Shown piece by piece: positions 44,165 to 53,017 of a stretch of DNA of 64,000 nucleotides; the stretch's first letter is position 1, and every line of letters starts with the position of its first letter. The notes under the pieces were generated by a model. The model was not told where the DNA came from, searched no databases, and saw nothing but the letters and a program-made list of their open reading frames with translations. A program made the translations under genes and the position numbers. The stretch comes from Actinomycetes bacterium (GTDB lineage Bacteria; Actinomycetota; Thermoleophilia; RBG-16-64-13). The stretch covers positions 1 to 64,000 of the forward strand of contig JAGXFW010000013.1 of NCBI GenBank assembly GCA_024637035.1, read 5' to 3'.

Positions 44165-44943
44165 CTGAACCAGTCTTCTCCGTAAATCACCTGAATGTCA
44201 GCTATGGCGGGAACCTCGCGCTGAAGGACGTGTGCCTCGACATCCACCCCCGCGAGATCACGGCCATCATCGGCCCCTCCGGCTGTGGGAAGAGCACGTT
44301 CATCCGCTGCCTGAACCGCATGAACGACCTCGTTCCCGGTGCCCAAGTAGAGGGGCAGGTCATGTACCATGGCGAAGACATCTACGGTGCCGACATCGAT
44401 CCGGTGACGGTCCGACGTCGTATCGGCATGGTCTTCCAACGCCCGAATCCTTTTCCGAAGTCCATCTACGACAACGTGGCCTTCGGGCCGCGCATCAACG
44501 GGTTCAAGGGCGACCTCGACGAGCTGGTGGAGCGTTCGCTGCGCAGGGCGGCCTTGTGGGACGAGGTCAAGAACAAGATGCGCAAGAGCGCCCTCGCCCT
44601 CTCGGGGGGACAGCAGCAGCGGCTGTGCATCGCCCGGGCCATCGCCGTGGAGCCCGACGTGATCCTCATGGACGAACCAGCCTCCGCTCTCGACCCGATA
44701 GCCACGGTCCGGATCGAGGACTTGATGCAGGAGCTCAAGCAGGAGTACAGCATCGTGATCGTGACCCACAACATGCAACAGGCAGCCCGGGTGAGCGACA
44801 AGACCGCCTTCCTCTACACAGAGGTGGACGAGGAGAGCATGTCGCGATGGGGAATACTGGTTGAGTACGGACCGACGGGCGGCATCTTCACAAAACCCTT
44901 GGACAAGCGCACCGAAGACTACGTCTCCGGACGTTTCGGATAG
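44161..44943 (+). CDS. pstB: Phosphate ABC transporter ATPase PstB
   Basis: A 260-residue ABC ATPase powering phosphate import. Walker A is GPSGCGKST, the PstB-typical segment [24 protein letters not shown] follows, the signature is [16 protein letters not shown], and Walker B is [13 protein letters not shown]. The length and C-terminus (EDYVSGRFG) are standard. Confidence 0.97.
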   Translation: MTEPVFSVNHLNVSYGGNLALKDVCLDIHPREITAIIGPSGCGKSTFIRCLNRMNDLVPGAQVEGQVMYHGEDIYGADIDPVTVRRRIGMVFQRPNPFPKSIYDNVAFGPRINGFKGDLDELVERSLRRAALWDEVKNKMRKSALALSGGQQQRLCIARAIAVEPDVILMDEPASALDPIATVRIEDLMQELKQEYSIVIVTHNMQQAARVSDKTAFLYTEVDEESMSRWGILVEYGPTGGIFTKPLDKRTEDYVSGRFG

Positions 44944-44967
44944 GCCTCAGGAAGGCGGTTCACCAAC

Positions 44968-45615
44968 ATGCGGGACACGTTCCATCGTGAGCTGGAGAGA
45001 CTCGACCAAGACGTCGTGCGCATGGGCGCGCTCGTTGAAGCGGCTATCGACCAGGCCACCGCCGCGCTCGTAGAGGGTGATCTCGACCGCGCGCAGAAGA
45101 CCATGGATGGCGACGACGCGATCGACGATCTCTTCCTCGACATCGAGAAGCGCGCGCTGGCCATGCTGGCCCAGCAGCAACCTGTGGCGGGCGACCTTCG
45201 CCTGATCGTCGCGATCCTTCGTGCGGTGAACGACCTGGAGCGCTCGGGCGACCTGGCCTTCAACATCGCTTCGGTGGTCAAGAAGGACATCAACATCGTG
45301 AAGCTCCGTAAGGTGAGCGCCCTCGTGTACGAGTTGGGCCACGCCTCGCGGCGGCTGCTCAGTCGGGCGCTCGACGCCTGGACGCACAAGGACGTAGTGG
45401 TGGCCGCCAGCCTCGACGACCTCGACGACGAGATCGACGAACTCTACGAGCGGCTCTTCCGCGAGCTCTTCGACCTGCAGGAGGAGACCACGTTCGAGGT
45501 GGCTATGAACCTGGTCTTGGTGGGGCGCTATTTCGAGCGGATCGCCGACCACGCGGTCAACTTGGCCGAATGCATCCGCTACTTCGTCACCGGCAACGAG
45601 GAACACCTGGGCTGA
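44968..45615 (+). CDS. phoU: Phosphate transport regulator PhoU
   Basis: A 215-residue all-helical protein with the two PhoU repeats (each ending in an E/DxxxD-type metal site, for example DDLDDEIDELYERLFRELF). PhoU restrains the Pst transporter and PhoR signalling when phosphate is ample. The ATG at 44968 follows AGGAAGG, 24 bp after pstB. It is the last gene of the pst operon. Confidence 0.95.
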   Translation: MRDTFHRELERLDQDVVRMGALVEAAIDQATAALVEGDLDRAQKTMDGDDAIDDLFLDIEKRALAMLAQQQPVAGDLRLIVAILRAVNDLERSGDLAFNIASVVKKDINIVKLRKVSALVYELGHASRRLLSRALDAWTHKDVVVAASLDDLDDEIDELYERLFRELFDLQEETTFEVAMNLVLVGRYFERIADHAVNLAECIRYFVTGNEEHLG

Positions 45616-45785
45616 GCGGGGGAGGTGTTCCACGGCGCACCCGGTACGCCGTCGCCGCCATCCGAGCCGGCCGCCGCAGCTGGGCCCCAGATGCAGCGAA
45701 ACGATCGTGCCGGAACTCCGAAGACCTCGGCGCCGTCGCACCCATACTCGGTCGGCCGCGCGCCGATGCTGTAGACTCCCTCGAG

Positions 45786-46655
45786 ATGACTGACAAGGTG
45801 GGCACGGAGAAAAGAGACAAGGCAGAGGTAAGACCGTCGATACTGGCGATGCTATCCACGGCGATAGCGGCAGCCGCCAGCTTCTTCGTGATCACCCGTT
45901 CGGGCATCGCCGGCACCCTTGTCGGCGCGGCAGTCTTCTCGGTCGTCTACTCGGGCGCCTCTCACTGGATCGGCCATGCTCTCGAGCGTCTCGCGGGATG
46001 GTGGCTCGACCGCCGCGGTATGAGCTGCGTGGAGTCGCCCGCCGAATCGCCCGCCGACCTACTCGCGACGCCGGAAGACGCGTCCTCTGTGATCGCCCAC
46101 TCGCTTGCGGCGATCGCCGTCCCCCCGACTCTAGACGATGAGCCGGGCGCGGCGCCGGCCACGGAACCTGTCACCGAGTGGCGTACGGCACATCCGAGCC
46201 GACGGCCCAACGCATTCCAACGATGGTTCGGCACGCTGCCACCGCCGCGGAAGCTCGTGGCGACCTGGGGTCCATTGCTCTTGGCCGTGGCCGCATTCGG
46301 CGCCAGCGGATACAGCATCGTGACCGGCGCCCCCATCGAACGCGTGATCGTGCGGGAGCGCGTGGTGGAGAAGCCCGTGGTGGAAGAGAGGATCATCGTG
46401 CAGCACGAGACGGTCACCGTGACCGTCCCCGTGCCGAGCGCGGCGCGCGGCACAGCTTCGGTCACTCCGGCTGCGCCGACCACTCCCACCACCCTGCCGC
46501 CCGGAACGTCGACTCCCACCACAGGAGCGACCCCCTCGACCACGACCTCGACCACAACCTCGGCGCCACCTGTCTCCACGACCACTGTTCCGAGCGCGAC
46601 TTCCTCGACCACGCCGACAACCGTGACGCCTCCCGACACCGGGGTTAGCAGCTAA
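45786..46655 (+). CDS. Hypothetical membrane protein with Thr/Pro-rich tail
   Basis: I do not recognise this 289-residue protein. Two hydrophobic helices (about 18-38 and 41-60) and a third (about 160-180) are predicted. Then comes a Val/Glu/Arg-rich stretch with repeated VIVRERVVEKPVVEE-like units, and a ~75-residue tail almost entirely Thr, Pro, Ser and Ala, which is probably an extracellular, disordered or glycosylated stalk. A TAGACT (45772-45777) lies 9 bp before the ATG, suggesting a leaderless transcript. It stands alone after phoU. Confidence 0.65.
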   Translation: MTDKVGTEKRDKAEVRPSILAMLSTAIAAAASFFVITRSGIAGTLVGAAVFSVVYSGASHWIGHALERLAGWWLDRRGMSCVESPAESPADLLATPEDASSVIAHSLAAIAVPPTLDDEPGAAPATEPVTEWRTAHPSRRPNAFQRWFGTLPPPRKLVATWGPLLLAVAAFGASGYSIVTGAPIERVIVRERVVEKPVVEERIIVQHETVTVTVPVPSAARGTASVTPAAPTTPTTLPPGTSTPTTGATPSTTTSTTTSAPPVSTTTVPSATSSTTPTTVTPPDTGVSS

Positions 46656-46684
46656 GGTCTCGTAGGTCGGCGGGCCCCCCCGGC

Positions 46685-46732
46685 TTCGTCTCTGTCCGCG
46701 TCCGTGCGATAATCGCCCCTCAGTCTGCTGAG
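46685..46732 (+). promoter_or_regulatory. Thiolase promoter and small inverted repeat
   Basis: TTCGTC (46685-46690), a 17-bp spacer and GATAAT (46708-46713). CTCAG-TCTG-CTGAG (46719-46732) at the expected transcription start could be an operator. Confidence 0.4.
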
Positions 46733-46757
46733 TAATCGGAGTCGAGAGGAGACTCAG

Positions 46758-47945
46758 TTGTCGCGTGAAGCAGTCATCGTCAGCGCCTGCCGCACCCCGG
46801 TCGGCCGGTTCCAGGGGACTCTCGCGGAAGTGCCCGCCACCCGCCTGGGCGGCATCGTCATAGCCGAGGCGCTGCGCCGTGCGGGAGTCGAGGGCTCCGA
46901 TGTCGACGAAGTGATCTTGGGCAACGTGCTTCAGGCGGGGCTCGGTCAGAACCCGGCTCGTCAGGCCGTCCTGGCGGCTGGCCTACCCCAAACCACACCC
47001 GCTCTCACCATCAACAAGGTGTGCGGTTCGGGCCTGAAAGCGGTGAATCTTGCTGCGCAGGCCATCGCTACCGGCGACGCCGACGTCATCGTGGCCGGCG
47101 GCATGGAGAACATGAGTCTTGCTCCCTACCTTCTGCCGCGCGCCCGCCAGGGGTACCGCATGGGCGACGGCGTGCTCGTCGATTCCATGATCAAGGATGG
47201 GCTGTGGTGCGCCATGACCGACGTGCACATGGGCATCACCGCTGAGAACGTCGCCGAGAAGTACGCCATCACCCGGGAGATGCAGGACGCCTTCTCCGCG
47301 GAGAGCCAGCGCCGTGCGGCGGCGGCCATCGAAGGCGGTCTCTTCCGCGACGAGATCGTGCCCGTCGAGATCCCCCAGCGCAAGGGTGATCCCGTGATCT
47401 TCGACACCGACGAGCATCCGCGCGCCGGCACCACCGCCGATTCGCTGGCCGGGCTCAAGCCCGCGTTCAAGAAGGACGGCACCGTCACGGCCGGCAACGC
47501 CTCGGGCATCAACGATGCCGCGGCCGCGTTCCTGGTGGTCTCCCGCGAGTACGCCGACCGGCACGGCCTGAAGCCGCTGGCGACCATCGTGAGTCAGGCC
47601 TCGGTCGGCCTCGACCCCTCGATCATGGGCATGGGCCCGCTCTATGCGTCGAAGAAGGCGCTCGAGAAGGCCGGCATGTCGGTGGGCGACCTGGACCTCG
47701 TCGAGGCCAACGAGGCCTTCGCGTCGCAGGTGCTGGCCGTAGGGCAAGAATTGGGCCTCGACCCCGCCAAGACCAACACCCGCGGTGGAGCCATCGCGAT
47801 CGGCCATCCCATCGGGGCTTCGGGCGCTCGCATCCTGGTGACCCTGCTCTACGGCATGATCCACGACGGCGCCGAAGTGGGGCTTGCCACGCTCTGCATC
47901 GGCGGCGGACAAGGTGTAGCAACGATCGTGAAGCGGGAAAAGTAG
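46758..47945 (+). CDS. Acetyl-CoA acetyltransferase (thiolase)
   Basis: A 395-residue biosynthetic-type thiolase that condenses two acetyl-CoA to acetoacetyl-CoA or runs in reverse. The catalytic Cys89 ([11 protein letters not shown]), the NEAFA motif ([10 protein letters not shown]), the [14 protein letters not shown] histidine and the second Cys ([10 protein letters not shown]) are all intact. The TTG at 46758 follows GAGAGGAG. No hydroxyacyl-CoA dehydrogenase or PHA genes adjoin, so the pathway is open. Confidence 0.95.
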   Translation: MSREAVIVSACRTPVGRFQGTLAEVPATRLGGIVIAEALRRAGVEGSDVDEVILGNVLQAGLGQNPARQAVLAAGLPQTTPALTINKVCGSGLKAVNLAAQAIATGDADVIVAGGMENMSLAPYLLPRARQGYRMGDGVLVDSMIKDGLWCAMTDVHMGITAENVAEKYAITREMQDAFSAESQRRAAAAIEGGLFRDEIVPVEIPQRKGDPVIFDTDEHPRAGTTADSLAGLKPAFKKDGTVTAGNASGINDAAAAFLVVSREYADRHGLKPLATIVSQASVGLDPSIMGMGPLYASKKALEKAGMSVGDLDLVEANEAFASQVLAVGQELGLDPAKTNTRGGAIAIGHPIGASGARILVTLLYGMIHDGAEVGLATLCIGGGQGVATIVKREK

Positions 47946-48035
47946 TCGCTGGACGCGGATTGTGGGAAAATGGACAGGATCAGTCAGGATTCGATCTCGG
48001 ATCGCCTACCGACCGGGATGCCATGAGGAGGAGAC

Positions 48036-48260
48036 ATGAGGGAACGCGTAGCAGAAGCACTGGAATTCATCCGTCCCGCTCTGCAGAACGACGGCGGCGA
48101 CGTCGAGTTGGTTGATGTGGATGAGGCTTCGGGCGTGGTGACCGTGAAGCTCGTCGGCGCGTGTGGTAGCTGCCCGATGTCGCAGATGACGCTGAAGAAC
48201 GGCGTCGAGCGCATCTTGAAGGAAGCAGTGCCGGAGATCGTTTCGGTAGAATCCGCCTAG
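48036..48260 (+). CDS. NifU C-terminal-domain Fe-S scaffold
   Basis: A 74-residue stand-alone Nfu domain that carries or transfers [4Fe-4S] clusters. [21 protein letters not shown] and the cluster motif [18 protein letters not shown] (CxxC) are intact. The ATG at 48036 follows GAGGAGGAG. Recipients are unknown; the hydrogenase and other Fe-S enzymes are candidates. Confidence 0.94.
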   Translation: MRERVAEALEFIRPALQNDGGDVELVDVDEASGVVTVKLVGACGSCPMSQMTLKNGVERILKEAVPEIVSVESA

Positions 48261-48318
48261 CACGGCGTGGTCGGGCCGCCCAAGATCGGGCGCCGATCCA
48301 CCGGCTGAAGGCGTAGAA

Positions 48319-49356
48319 GTGATGAGCAAGAGGGGAGTCTCTGGAGGTGATGAGCGGGCGGTTGCCGGCTCATCAGCACCGGGTGAGGCTCCCCTCTTCG
48401 TGCGTCCGCTCGCGGAACGGTTGGGCCGGGGTGACTTCGTCGTCACCGCCGACCTCCTGCCGCCTCGAGGCCCCGAACCCGTAGCCCTCGACGCCTCCGT
48501 CGTTGCTGGCCTCCGCCAGCACGGCATCGCGGTCAACGTGGCCGACATGCCGTCGGCGGCACTCGCTCAGTCCGCTCTGGGACCGGCCGTGGCGCTTCTC
48601 CAGGCCGGAGTCGAGCCCATTCTCCAGATGACCTGCAGGGATCGTAACCGCCTCGCCCTGCAGGCCGACCTGCTCACGGCGCACGCGCTCGGGGTGCGCA
48701 CCGTGCTCTGTCTCACGGGCGACCATACCCGGTTCGGAGACCACCCCGGGGCCAAGCCGGTCTTCGACCTGTCGTCATCCGAACTGTTGGCCATGGTCGC
48801 CGGTATGAACGAGGGGCGCACGATGGCGGGGGGGTCGCTGGACGCACCCACGTCGTTCCTGGCGGGGGCGGCCGTGAACCCGTCTCAGCTGCCGCTCGAG
48901 CCGCAGCTTCACCGCGCGCTGGCCAAGGAGTGGGCCGGAGCCGACTTCTTCCAGACCCAGCCGGTCTTTCGAGCGGAGGATGCCGTCGAGTTCCTTCAGG
49001 CTGCAGCCGCCGCCGTGGGGCTCTCGGCTCCTATCTTGGTCGGGATATTCCTTCTGGAGTCCGCCGCGATGGCGCGGTTCATGAACGAGAAGGTGCCCGG
49101 CGTGGTCGTTCCCGCCTCGGTGATAGCGGGGTTGGAGCGTGCCGCCGACCCGGCCGGCTACGGCCGGGGCCTGGCGCGCGACCTCGTGGAGTGGGCGCGG
49201 GGCGCGCACGGTGCGGGTGCGGTGGGCGGCTCATCCGCGACCGCTGCTGCATCCGCGCCCACGATTGCGCAGCCGAGCGCGCCACCGCGGCCCGCAGGGG
49301 TCCACGTGATGAGCCTCAATCGGCTGCCCGGGGTGATCGAGGTGTTGGGCGGCTGA
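48319..49356 (+). CDS. Methylenetetrahydrofolate reductase-like protein
   Basis: A 345-residue TIM-barrel protein of the MetF family, which interconverts 5,10-methylene- and 5-methyl-tetrahydrofolate. QMTCRDRNRLALQADLL and VLCLTGDHTRFGDHP are the flavin/folate segments, and GADFFQTQPVFRAEDAVEFL is the conserved FxTQ block. A ~40-residue Ala/Pro/Ser-rich linker (about 285-325) precedes a short C-terminal motif ending in RLPGVIEVLGG. No MetV-like zinc partner is adjacent. The GTG at 48319 has AAGG 7 bp upstream. Confidence 0.83.
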   Translation: MMSKRGVSGGDERAVAGSSAPGEAPLFVRPLAERLGRGDFVVTADLLPPRGPEPVALDASVVAGLRQHGIAVNVADMPSAALAQSALGPAVALLQAGVEPILQMTCRDRNRLALQADLLTAHALGVRTVLCLTGDHTRFGDHPGAKPVFDLSSSELLAMVAGMNEGRTMAGGSLDAPTSFLAGAAVNPSQLPLEPQLHRALAKEWAGADFFQTQPVFRAEDAVEFLQAAAAAVGLSAPILVGIFLLESAAMARFMNEKVPGVVVPASVIAGLERAADPAGYGRGLARDLVEWARGAHGAGAVGGSSATAAASAPTIAQPSAPPRPAGVHVMSLNRLPGVIEVLGG

Positions 49357-49426
49357 ACTCGCTGCACGGTTGCGCCCCACCGCGACCAGGTCACGGTTGA
49401 ACTACACGACTGCGAATCGCCGTCCT

Positions 49427-49867
49427 TCAGCGCCGGTTATCGCGACGGCCGGCACTCACGAGGAAGCGGTACGCCGCGATGGCCGCAAGCACGGCGCCGG
49501 CCACCGGCACCCACGGCTTCGTAAAGGCCTTGAAGCGCGTCCACCTGGATACGCGGCCCGCATTCTGGAGGCGTGAGCCGACGCTCTCCAGTCGATTCGC
49601 CGCGTGCGATGCCATGTCGGCGACTCGTTCCTGTCCGTGCCGTCGCAGCGTATCTTCGACGGAATGAACGCTCTCCCCTGTCGCCTTGGCCCGGGAGCCG
49701 ACCTGACGCACGCCCCGGCTCAATTGGCCGGTGGCCGCCGAGCGGGCTTCCCTCCCGAAATCTGACGCCTCGACGGCTAGGCGTTTGACGGCTCCTCTGG
49801 CGTCGGCCGTCTTCGCCACGGCCGCATCCGTCGTCTCTTCGTATATCTGTCGTGCACGCTCCGCCAT
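49427..49867 (-). CDS. Hypothetical tail-anchored protein
   Basis: I do not recognise this 146-residue protein. Residues 1-105 are charged, Ala/Arg-rich and helical (apolipoprotein-like), and residues about 120-140 (WVPVAGAVLAAIAAYRFLVSA) form a single C-terminal membrane helix. The topology suggests a membrane-tethered helix bundle. The ATG at 49867 follows GAGAGGA 7 bp upstream; upstream in-frame Mets lie in the repeat region and are unlikely. It may be stress-related given the odd upstream region. Confidence 0.6.
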   Translation of the reverse strand: MAERARQIYEETTDAAVAKTADARGAVKRLAVEASDFGREARSAATGQLSRGVRQVGSRAKATGESVHSVEDTLRRHGQERVADMASHAANRLESVGSRLQNAGRVSRWTRFKAFTKPWVPVAGAVLAAIAAYRFLVSAGRRDNRR

Positions 49868-49889
49868 TGCTGATCCTCTCTCTAGAATA

Positions 49890-49948
49890 TCCGCACGCGC
49901 TGGAGAAATATACGCACGCATATTCGCACGCATCCGCACGCGCTGGAG
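49890..49948. repeat. CGCACGC repeat cluster upstream of the tail-anchored gene
   Basis: The 16-mer TCCGCACGCGCTGGAG occurs at 49890-49905 and 49933-49948. Between them CGCACGCAT recurs at 49913 and 49925, giving four CGCACGC cores. They lie in or next to the minus-strand leader of the 49427-49867 gene and may be operator sites. Confidence 0.6.
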
Positions 49949-50081
49949 CGTCTTCTCTTGCAGGGATGCCTAACGAATATACGTAACCCGCATCTCGACC
50001 AAACCCGCATCGAATAGGCATGAAGAATAAGCATGAACATTGACGAAAGGAGAATGTGGTCTTTGGGAGTTTAGGAGAGGT

Positions 50082-50097
50082 ACTATTTGGAAATAGT
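50082..50097. promoter_or_regulatory. Perfect inverted repeat in an A/T-rich divergent region
   Basis: ACTATTT-GG-AAATAGT is a perfect 7-bp palindrome about 86 bp before the 22-residue membrane peptide gene. It is embedded in the most A/T-rich stretch of the core region (about 49,970-50,120). The remainder of 49,949-50,182 shows GCATGAA twice and no gene. Confidence 0.45.
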
Positions 50098-50182
50098 TGA
50101 AAATGTAAAATGTGGGTTCTTTCCGAATTCAGGATGCGCGAAAGGGATGCGCGAAAGACCCACTCATCGAGAGAGGTTCGTC

Positions 50183-50251
50183 ATGAGATACGGATTGGGT
50201 GGAATACTGACGGTAGTCGTGATTGTGCTACTGGTGATGTGGCTCCTCTAG
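50183..50251 (+). CDS. 22-residue single-helix membrane peptide
   Basis: ATG 50183 to TAG 50251 encodes MRYGLGGILTVVVIVLLVMW plus LL. GAGAGG sits about 8 bp upstream. Short hydrophobic peptides starting MRYG-GG followed by one membrane helix recur in many bacteria, often as stress-induced genes. Function unknown. Confidence 0.65.
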   Translation: MRYGLGGILTVVVIVLLVMWLL

Positions 50252-50342
50252 CAGAGAGCGGGATTGCGGGCTGGGTGCACAGGGGATCGAGGACGGCTAG
50301 GCCGAGCGCTGGCGGGTCCTGTCGCCCGCGACCCGAGGGCGG

Positions 50343-50376
50343 GGCGTTGCGTGCCTTCGGGCGTTGCGTGCCTTCG
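50343..50376. repeat. Perfect 17-bp tandem duplication
   Basis: GGCGTTGCGTGCCTTCG occurs twice without a gap (50343-50359, 50360-50376), just beyond the 3' end of proA. It is probably slippage. Confidence 0.85.
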
Positions 50377-50399
50377 GCGCGTGTCGGCGGCAGCCTGTG

Positions 50400-51746
50400 C
50401 TACAGCTCTCGGTGCGTGAAGCTTCGGGCGCCGTCCCCGCTGTAGGTTGCCACGATCTGTCCCGAGCCGCGCACCACGTACTTGTATGTGACGAGCCCTT
50501 CCAGGCCGACCGGTCCCCGCGGAGGGAGTTTCTGCGTGCTGATGCCCACCTCGGCGCCGAAGCCGTAGCGGAAGCCGTCGCTGAAGCGGGTCGAGCAGTT
50601 GTGGAAGACGCCGGCGGAGTCCACCCGGGCGAGGAAGGTGTCGGCCGCAGCCTGGTCTTCCGTGACGATGGCCTCGGTGTGACGGGATCCGTAGGTGTTG
50701 ATGTGCCCGATTGCCGCGTCGAGCGATTCCACCACGTGCACCGCCAGGATCAGATCGCTGTATTCGGTGCTCCAGTCGTCGACCGTGGCGGGCTCGACGT
50801 CGTCGAGGCCACCGGCGATGAGTATCGCGTGAGCTTCCTCATCGGCTCGCACGGTGACACCTGCCTCTTGGAGCGCCGTTCCGGCGGCCGGCAGGAACGC
50901 GACGGCCGCGTCCCGGTGCACCAGGAGCGTCTCGATGGCGTTGCAGGCCGCCGGGTATTGCACCTTCGAGTCCACCGCGATGGGCACCGCCGTCGCGATG
51001 TCGGCCGCGGCGTCCACGTACAGGTGGCAGATGCCGTCGGCGTGCCCGAGCACGGGGATGCGCGTGTTGTCCTGCACGAAGCGTACGAAGGAATTCGAGC
51101 CTCGCGGGATGATGAGGTCCACCCAGCGGTCGAGTTTGAGCAGTTCCACCGTCTCCTCGCGGGTGGTGAGGAGCTGGATCGCCTCCGGGCTCACCGCCGT
51201 GCCTTCGAGGCCGCGCCGCACCGCGGCCACGATCGCCTGGCACGAACGAACCGCCTCGCGGCCGCCCTTCAGAATCACCGCGTTGCCCGACTTCACCGCC
51301 AGGCTGGAGATCTGGATGACCGCGTCGGGCCGGGCTTCGAAGATCACCCCGAGCACGCCTACGGGCACAGCCAGGCGCTCCAGCACCAGCCCCTCGTCGA
51401 GTTCACGATGGATCTGACGGGCGCCGACCGGATCGGGGAGGCGGCCCACGTCGCGCACCCCGGCGATCTCCCCGCGCAGCTTGGTCTCGTCGAGTTTCAG
51501 CCTTGAATAGAGGCTGGAAGAGATGCCGTCGGCTTCAGCGGCCTCGCGATCGGCCAGGTTGGCCGCCAGGATCGCGGGAGCGGCTTCCTCCAGTGCGGCG
51601 GCTATGGCCTCGATCGCCTCGTTCCTCGCGGAGGTGGGGAGTGCGGACAGCTGGAGCGCTGCCGCCCTCGTGCGGCGCCCCACATCTTCCAGGCCGGAGT
51701 GGCCCTTCGCGTCGTCGGAGGTCTCGTGTTCCCTGGATGCGCTCAT
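50400..51746 (-). CDS. proA: Gamma-glutamyl phosphate reductase
   Basis: A 448-residue aldehyde-dehydrogenase-fold enzyme that reduces gamma-glutamyl phosphate to glutamate semialdehyde with NADPH in proline synthesis. The catalytic Cys268 in [35 protein letters not shown] and the ending [14 protein letters not shown] are diagnostic. The ATG at 51746 has GAGGA upstream; an open frame continues but without similarity. The partner gene proB is not in the window, which is unusual. Confidence 0.96.
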   Translation of the reverse strand: MSASREHETSDDAKGHSGLEDVGRRTRAAALQLSALPTSARNEAIEAIAAALEEAAPAILAANLADREAAEADGISSSLYSRLKLDETKLRGEIAGVRDVGRLPDPVGARQIHRELDEGLVLERLAVPVGVLGVIFEARPDAVIQISSLAVKSGNAVILKGGREAVRSCQAIVAAVRRGLEGTAVSPEAIQLLTTREETVELLKLDRWVDLIIPRGSNSFVRFVQDNTRIPVLGHADGICHLYVDAAADIATAVPIAVDSKVQYPAACNAIETLLVHRDAAVAFLPAAGTALQEAGVTVRADEEAHAILIAGGLDDVEPATVDDWSTEYSDLILAVHVVESLDAAIGHINTYGSRHTEAIVTEDQAAADTFLARVDSAGVFHNCSTRFSDGFRYGFGAEVGISTQKLPPRGPVGLEGLVTYKYVVRGSGQIVATYSGDGARSFTHREL

Positions 51747-51874
51747 GATCGGATCCTCGCGGAAGCGGTGGATGGGTACCGAAAGTCTAGCAGGAGCCGG
51801 GGCTCGGCGCCCGCGGGCGTGCCGGGACCGGGCAGCGATGGGCGGCACCGTTGGCCGGGGCGCGGGGCGGCCCC

Positions 51875-52681
51875 TCAGCGGTCCAGCAGGTCGGCCCCCG
51901 AGAACACCGATCGTCCCTCCACGCCTCTCAGAACGGCGAGAGCGTCTCTGAGCTGCGGGCTGAGGACGTTGAGCAGCACCGCATCGAGACCGAGTGCGGC
52001 CAACATCGGCAACACCACGGCCTCCACCGTTTGCCGTTTCCCCGCGGGCAGTCCGTGACCCACGTTCGAGAGCCCCACCATGGTGCGCACCGGTGGATCG
52101 AACAGCTTGGGCAACGAGTCGAAGAAGGAGAGCACGTTCTGGAAGTCGTCTTGGAAGGTGGCGAGCGGGAAGAGGATGGGGTCGAGGTACAGTCGGTCGC
52201 GGGGCACCCCGGCCGCGTCGGCGAGTTCCACCAGTTCCACGGCCACGTGCAGGCGCTCCTCCGGCGCCTGTGGCACCACGTCGCGCACGCAATAGCCGAC
52301 GATCGGGGCGCCGTACTCGGCGGCCAGCGGGAGGATCCGCTCGATCTTCTTCTGTTCGAGGCTGAACGAGTTGATCCAGGGGGTCGCCGGGCCCGATGGG
52401 CCCGCCATGTCCCGGGCCGCGGCCAGACCCGCTCGCATCGACTCTGGATCGGCGGTGTCGAGACAGAGCGGCAGTCCGGTCGCGTCGTGGGTCTCACGAA
52501 CCATCCACGCGGCCGTTTCCGGGCCTCCCTTGCTCCTGAACCCAAGGTTGAGGTCGAGCATATCGGCGCCGGCGACGTGCAGGCGGGTCGCGAAGTTGCG
52601 GATGGCGTTGGCGTCGCGCGCGGTCATGGCGTTGCCCACCGAGGGGGTCGCTGCGGTGAGGTTGTCGGCGATGATCAGCAC
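51875..52681 (-). CDS. Pterin-binding methyltransferase (AcsE-like)
   Basis: A 268-residue TIM-barrel protein of the DHPS/pterin-binding family, resembling methyltetrahydrofolate:corrinoid methyltransferases such as Acs[52 protein letters not shown] and [15 protein letters not shown] match the expected strands, and the Asn in NSFS and SNVG is the pterin contact. It would move a methyl from methyl-THF to a corrinoid protein, but no corrinoid protein or CODH/ACS is in the window. The GTG start at 52681 has a poor ribosome site. Confidence 0.85.
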   Translation of the reverse strand: MLIIADNLTAATPSVGNAMTARDANAIRNFATRLHVAGADMLDLNLGFRSKGGPETAAWMVRETHDATGLPLCLDTADPESMRAGLAAARDMAGPSGPATPWINSFSLEQKKIERILPLAAEYGAPIVGYCVRDVVPQAPEERLHVAVELVELADAAGVPRDRLYLDPILFPLATFQDDFQNVLSFFDSLPKLFDPPVRTMVGLSNVGHGLPAGKRQTVEAVVLPMLAALGLDAVLLNVLSPQLRDALAVLRGVEGRSVFSGADLLDR

Positions 52682-52703
52682 GCGGGGCGCGCAGAGTCGG
52701 GGC

Positions 52704-53006
52704 TCAGTATCCCCGGAGCCGGTTCTTGGCCTTGGTGAACTCCGAGGTGAGCACCCCGAGGCCGGCCGCGGCGGAGGAGATCTTCTCGAGCCTGGCGTTG
52801 ATGATGATCTGGTTCTCCTCGATGTTGCCGAGTCGCTCCGTGATCGCGCCCTGCTTCGCCAGGATCTCGTTCACCTGCGGGTCGACGTCCTCCTGGATAC
52901 GCTTCACGGTCTTGTAGAGCCGGTATGCGCTCAGGCCCAGGATGACTAGCGCCAGCACGATGATGACGAGCGAGAGGGCGATCATGATGAGGAGCACCGT
53001 GGTCAT
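52704..53006 (-). CDS. Small coiled-coil membrane protein (DUF948-like)
   Basis: A 100-residue protein: one N-terminal transmembrane helix (about 3-25, LLIMIALSLVIIVLALVILGL) followed by a heptad-rich coiled coil (about 35-80). It resembles DUF948-type proteins of unknown function. It lies 11 bp after the NlpC/P60 gene and 22 bp before the methyltransferase gene, so the three probably share a transcript. Confidence 0.7.
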   Translation of the reverse strand: MTTVLLIMIALSLVIIVLALVILGLSAYRLYKTVKRIQEDVDPQVNEILAKQGAITERLGNIEENQIIINARLEKISSAAAGLGVLTSEFTKAKNRLRGY

Positions 53007-53017
53007 GGTGCTCTATT

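Noticed and set aside
50053..50073. A six-codon frame (MWSLGV) after AAAGGAGA that could be a leader peptide
   Set aside because: The spacing to the ATG is too short, and no attenuator-type alternative hairpins follow.
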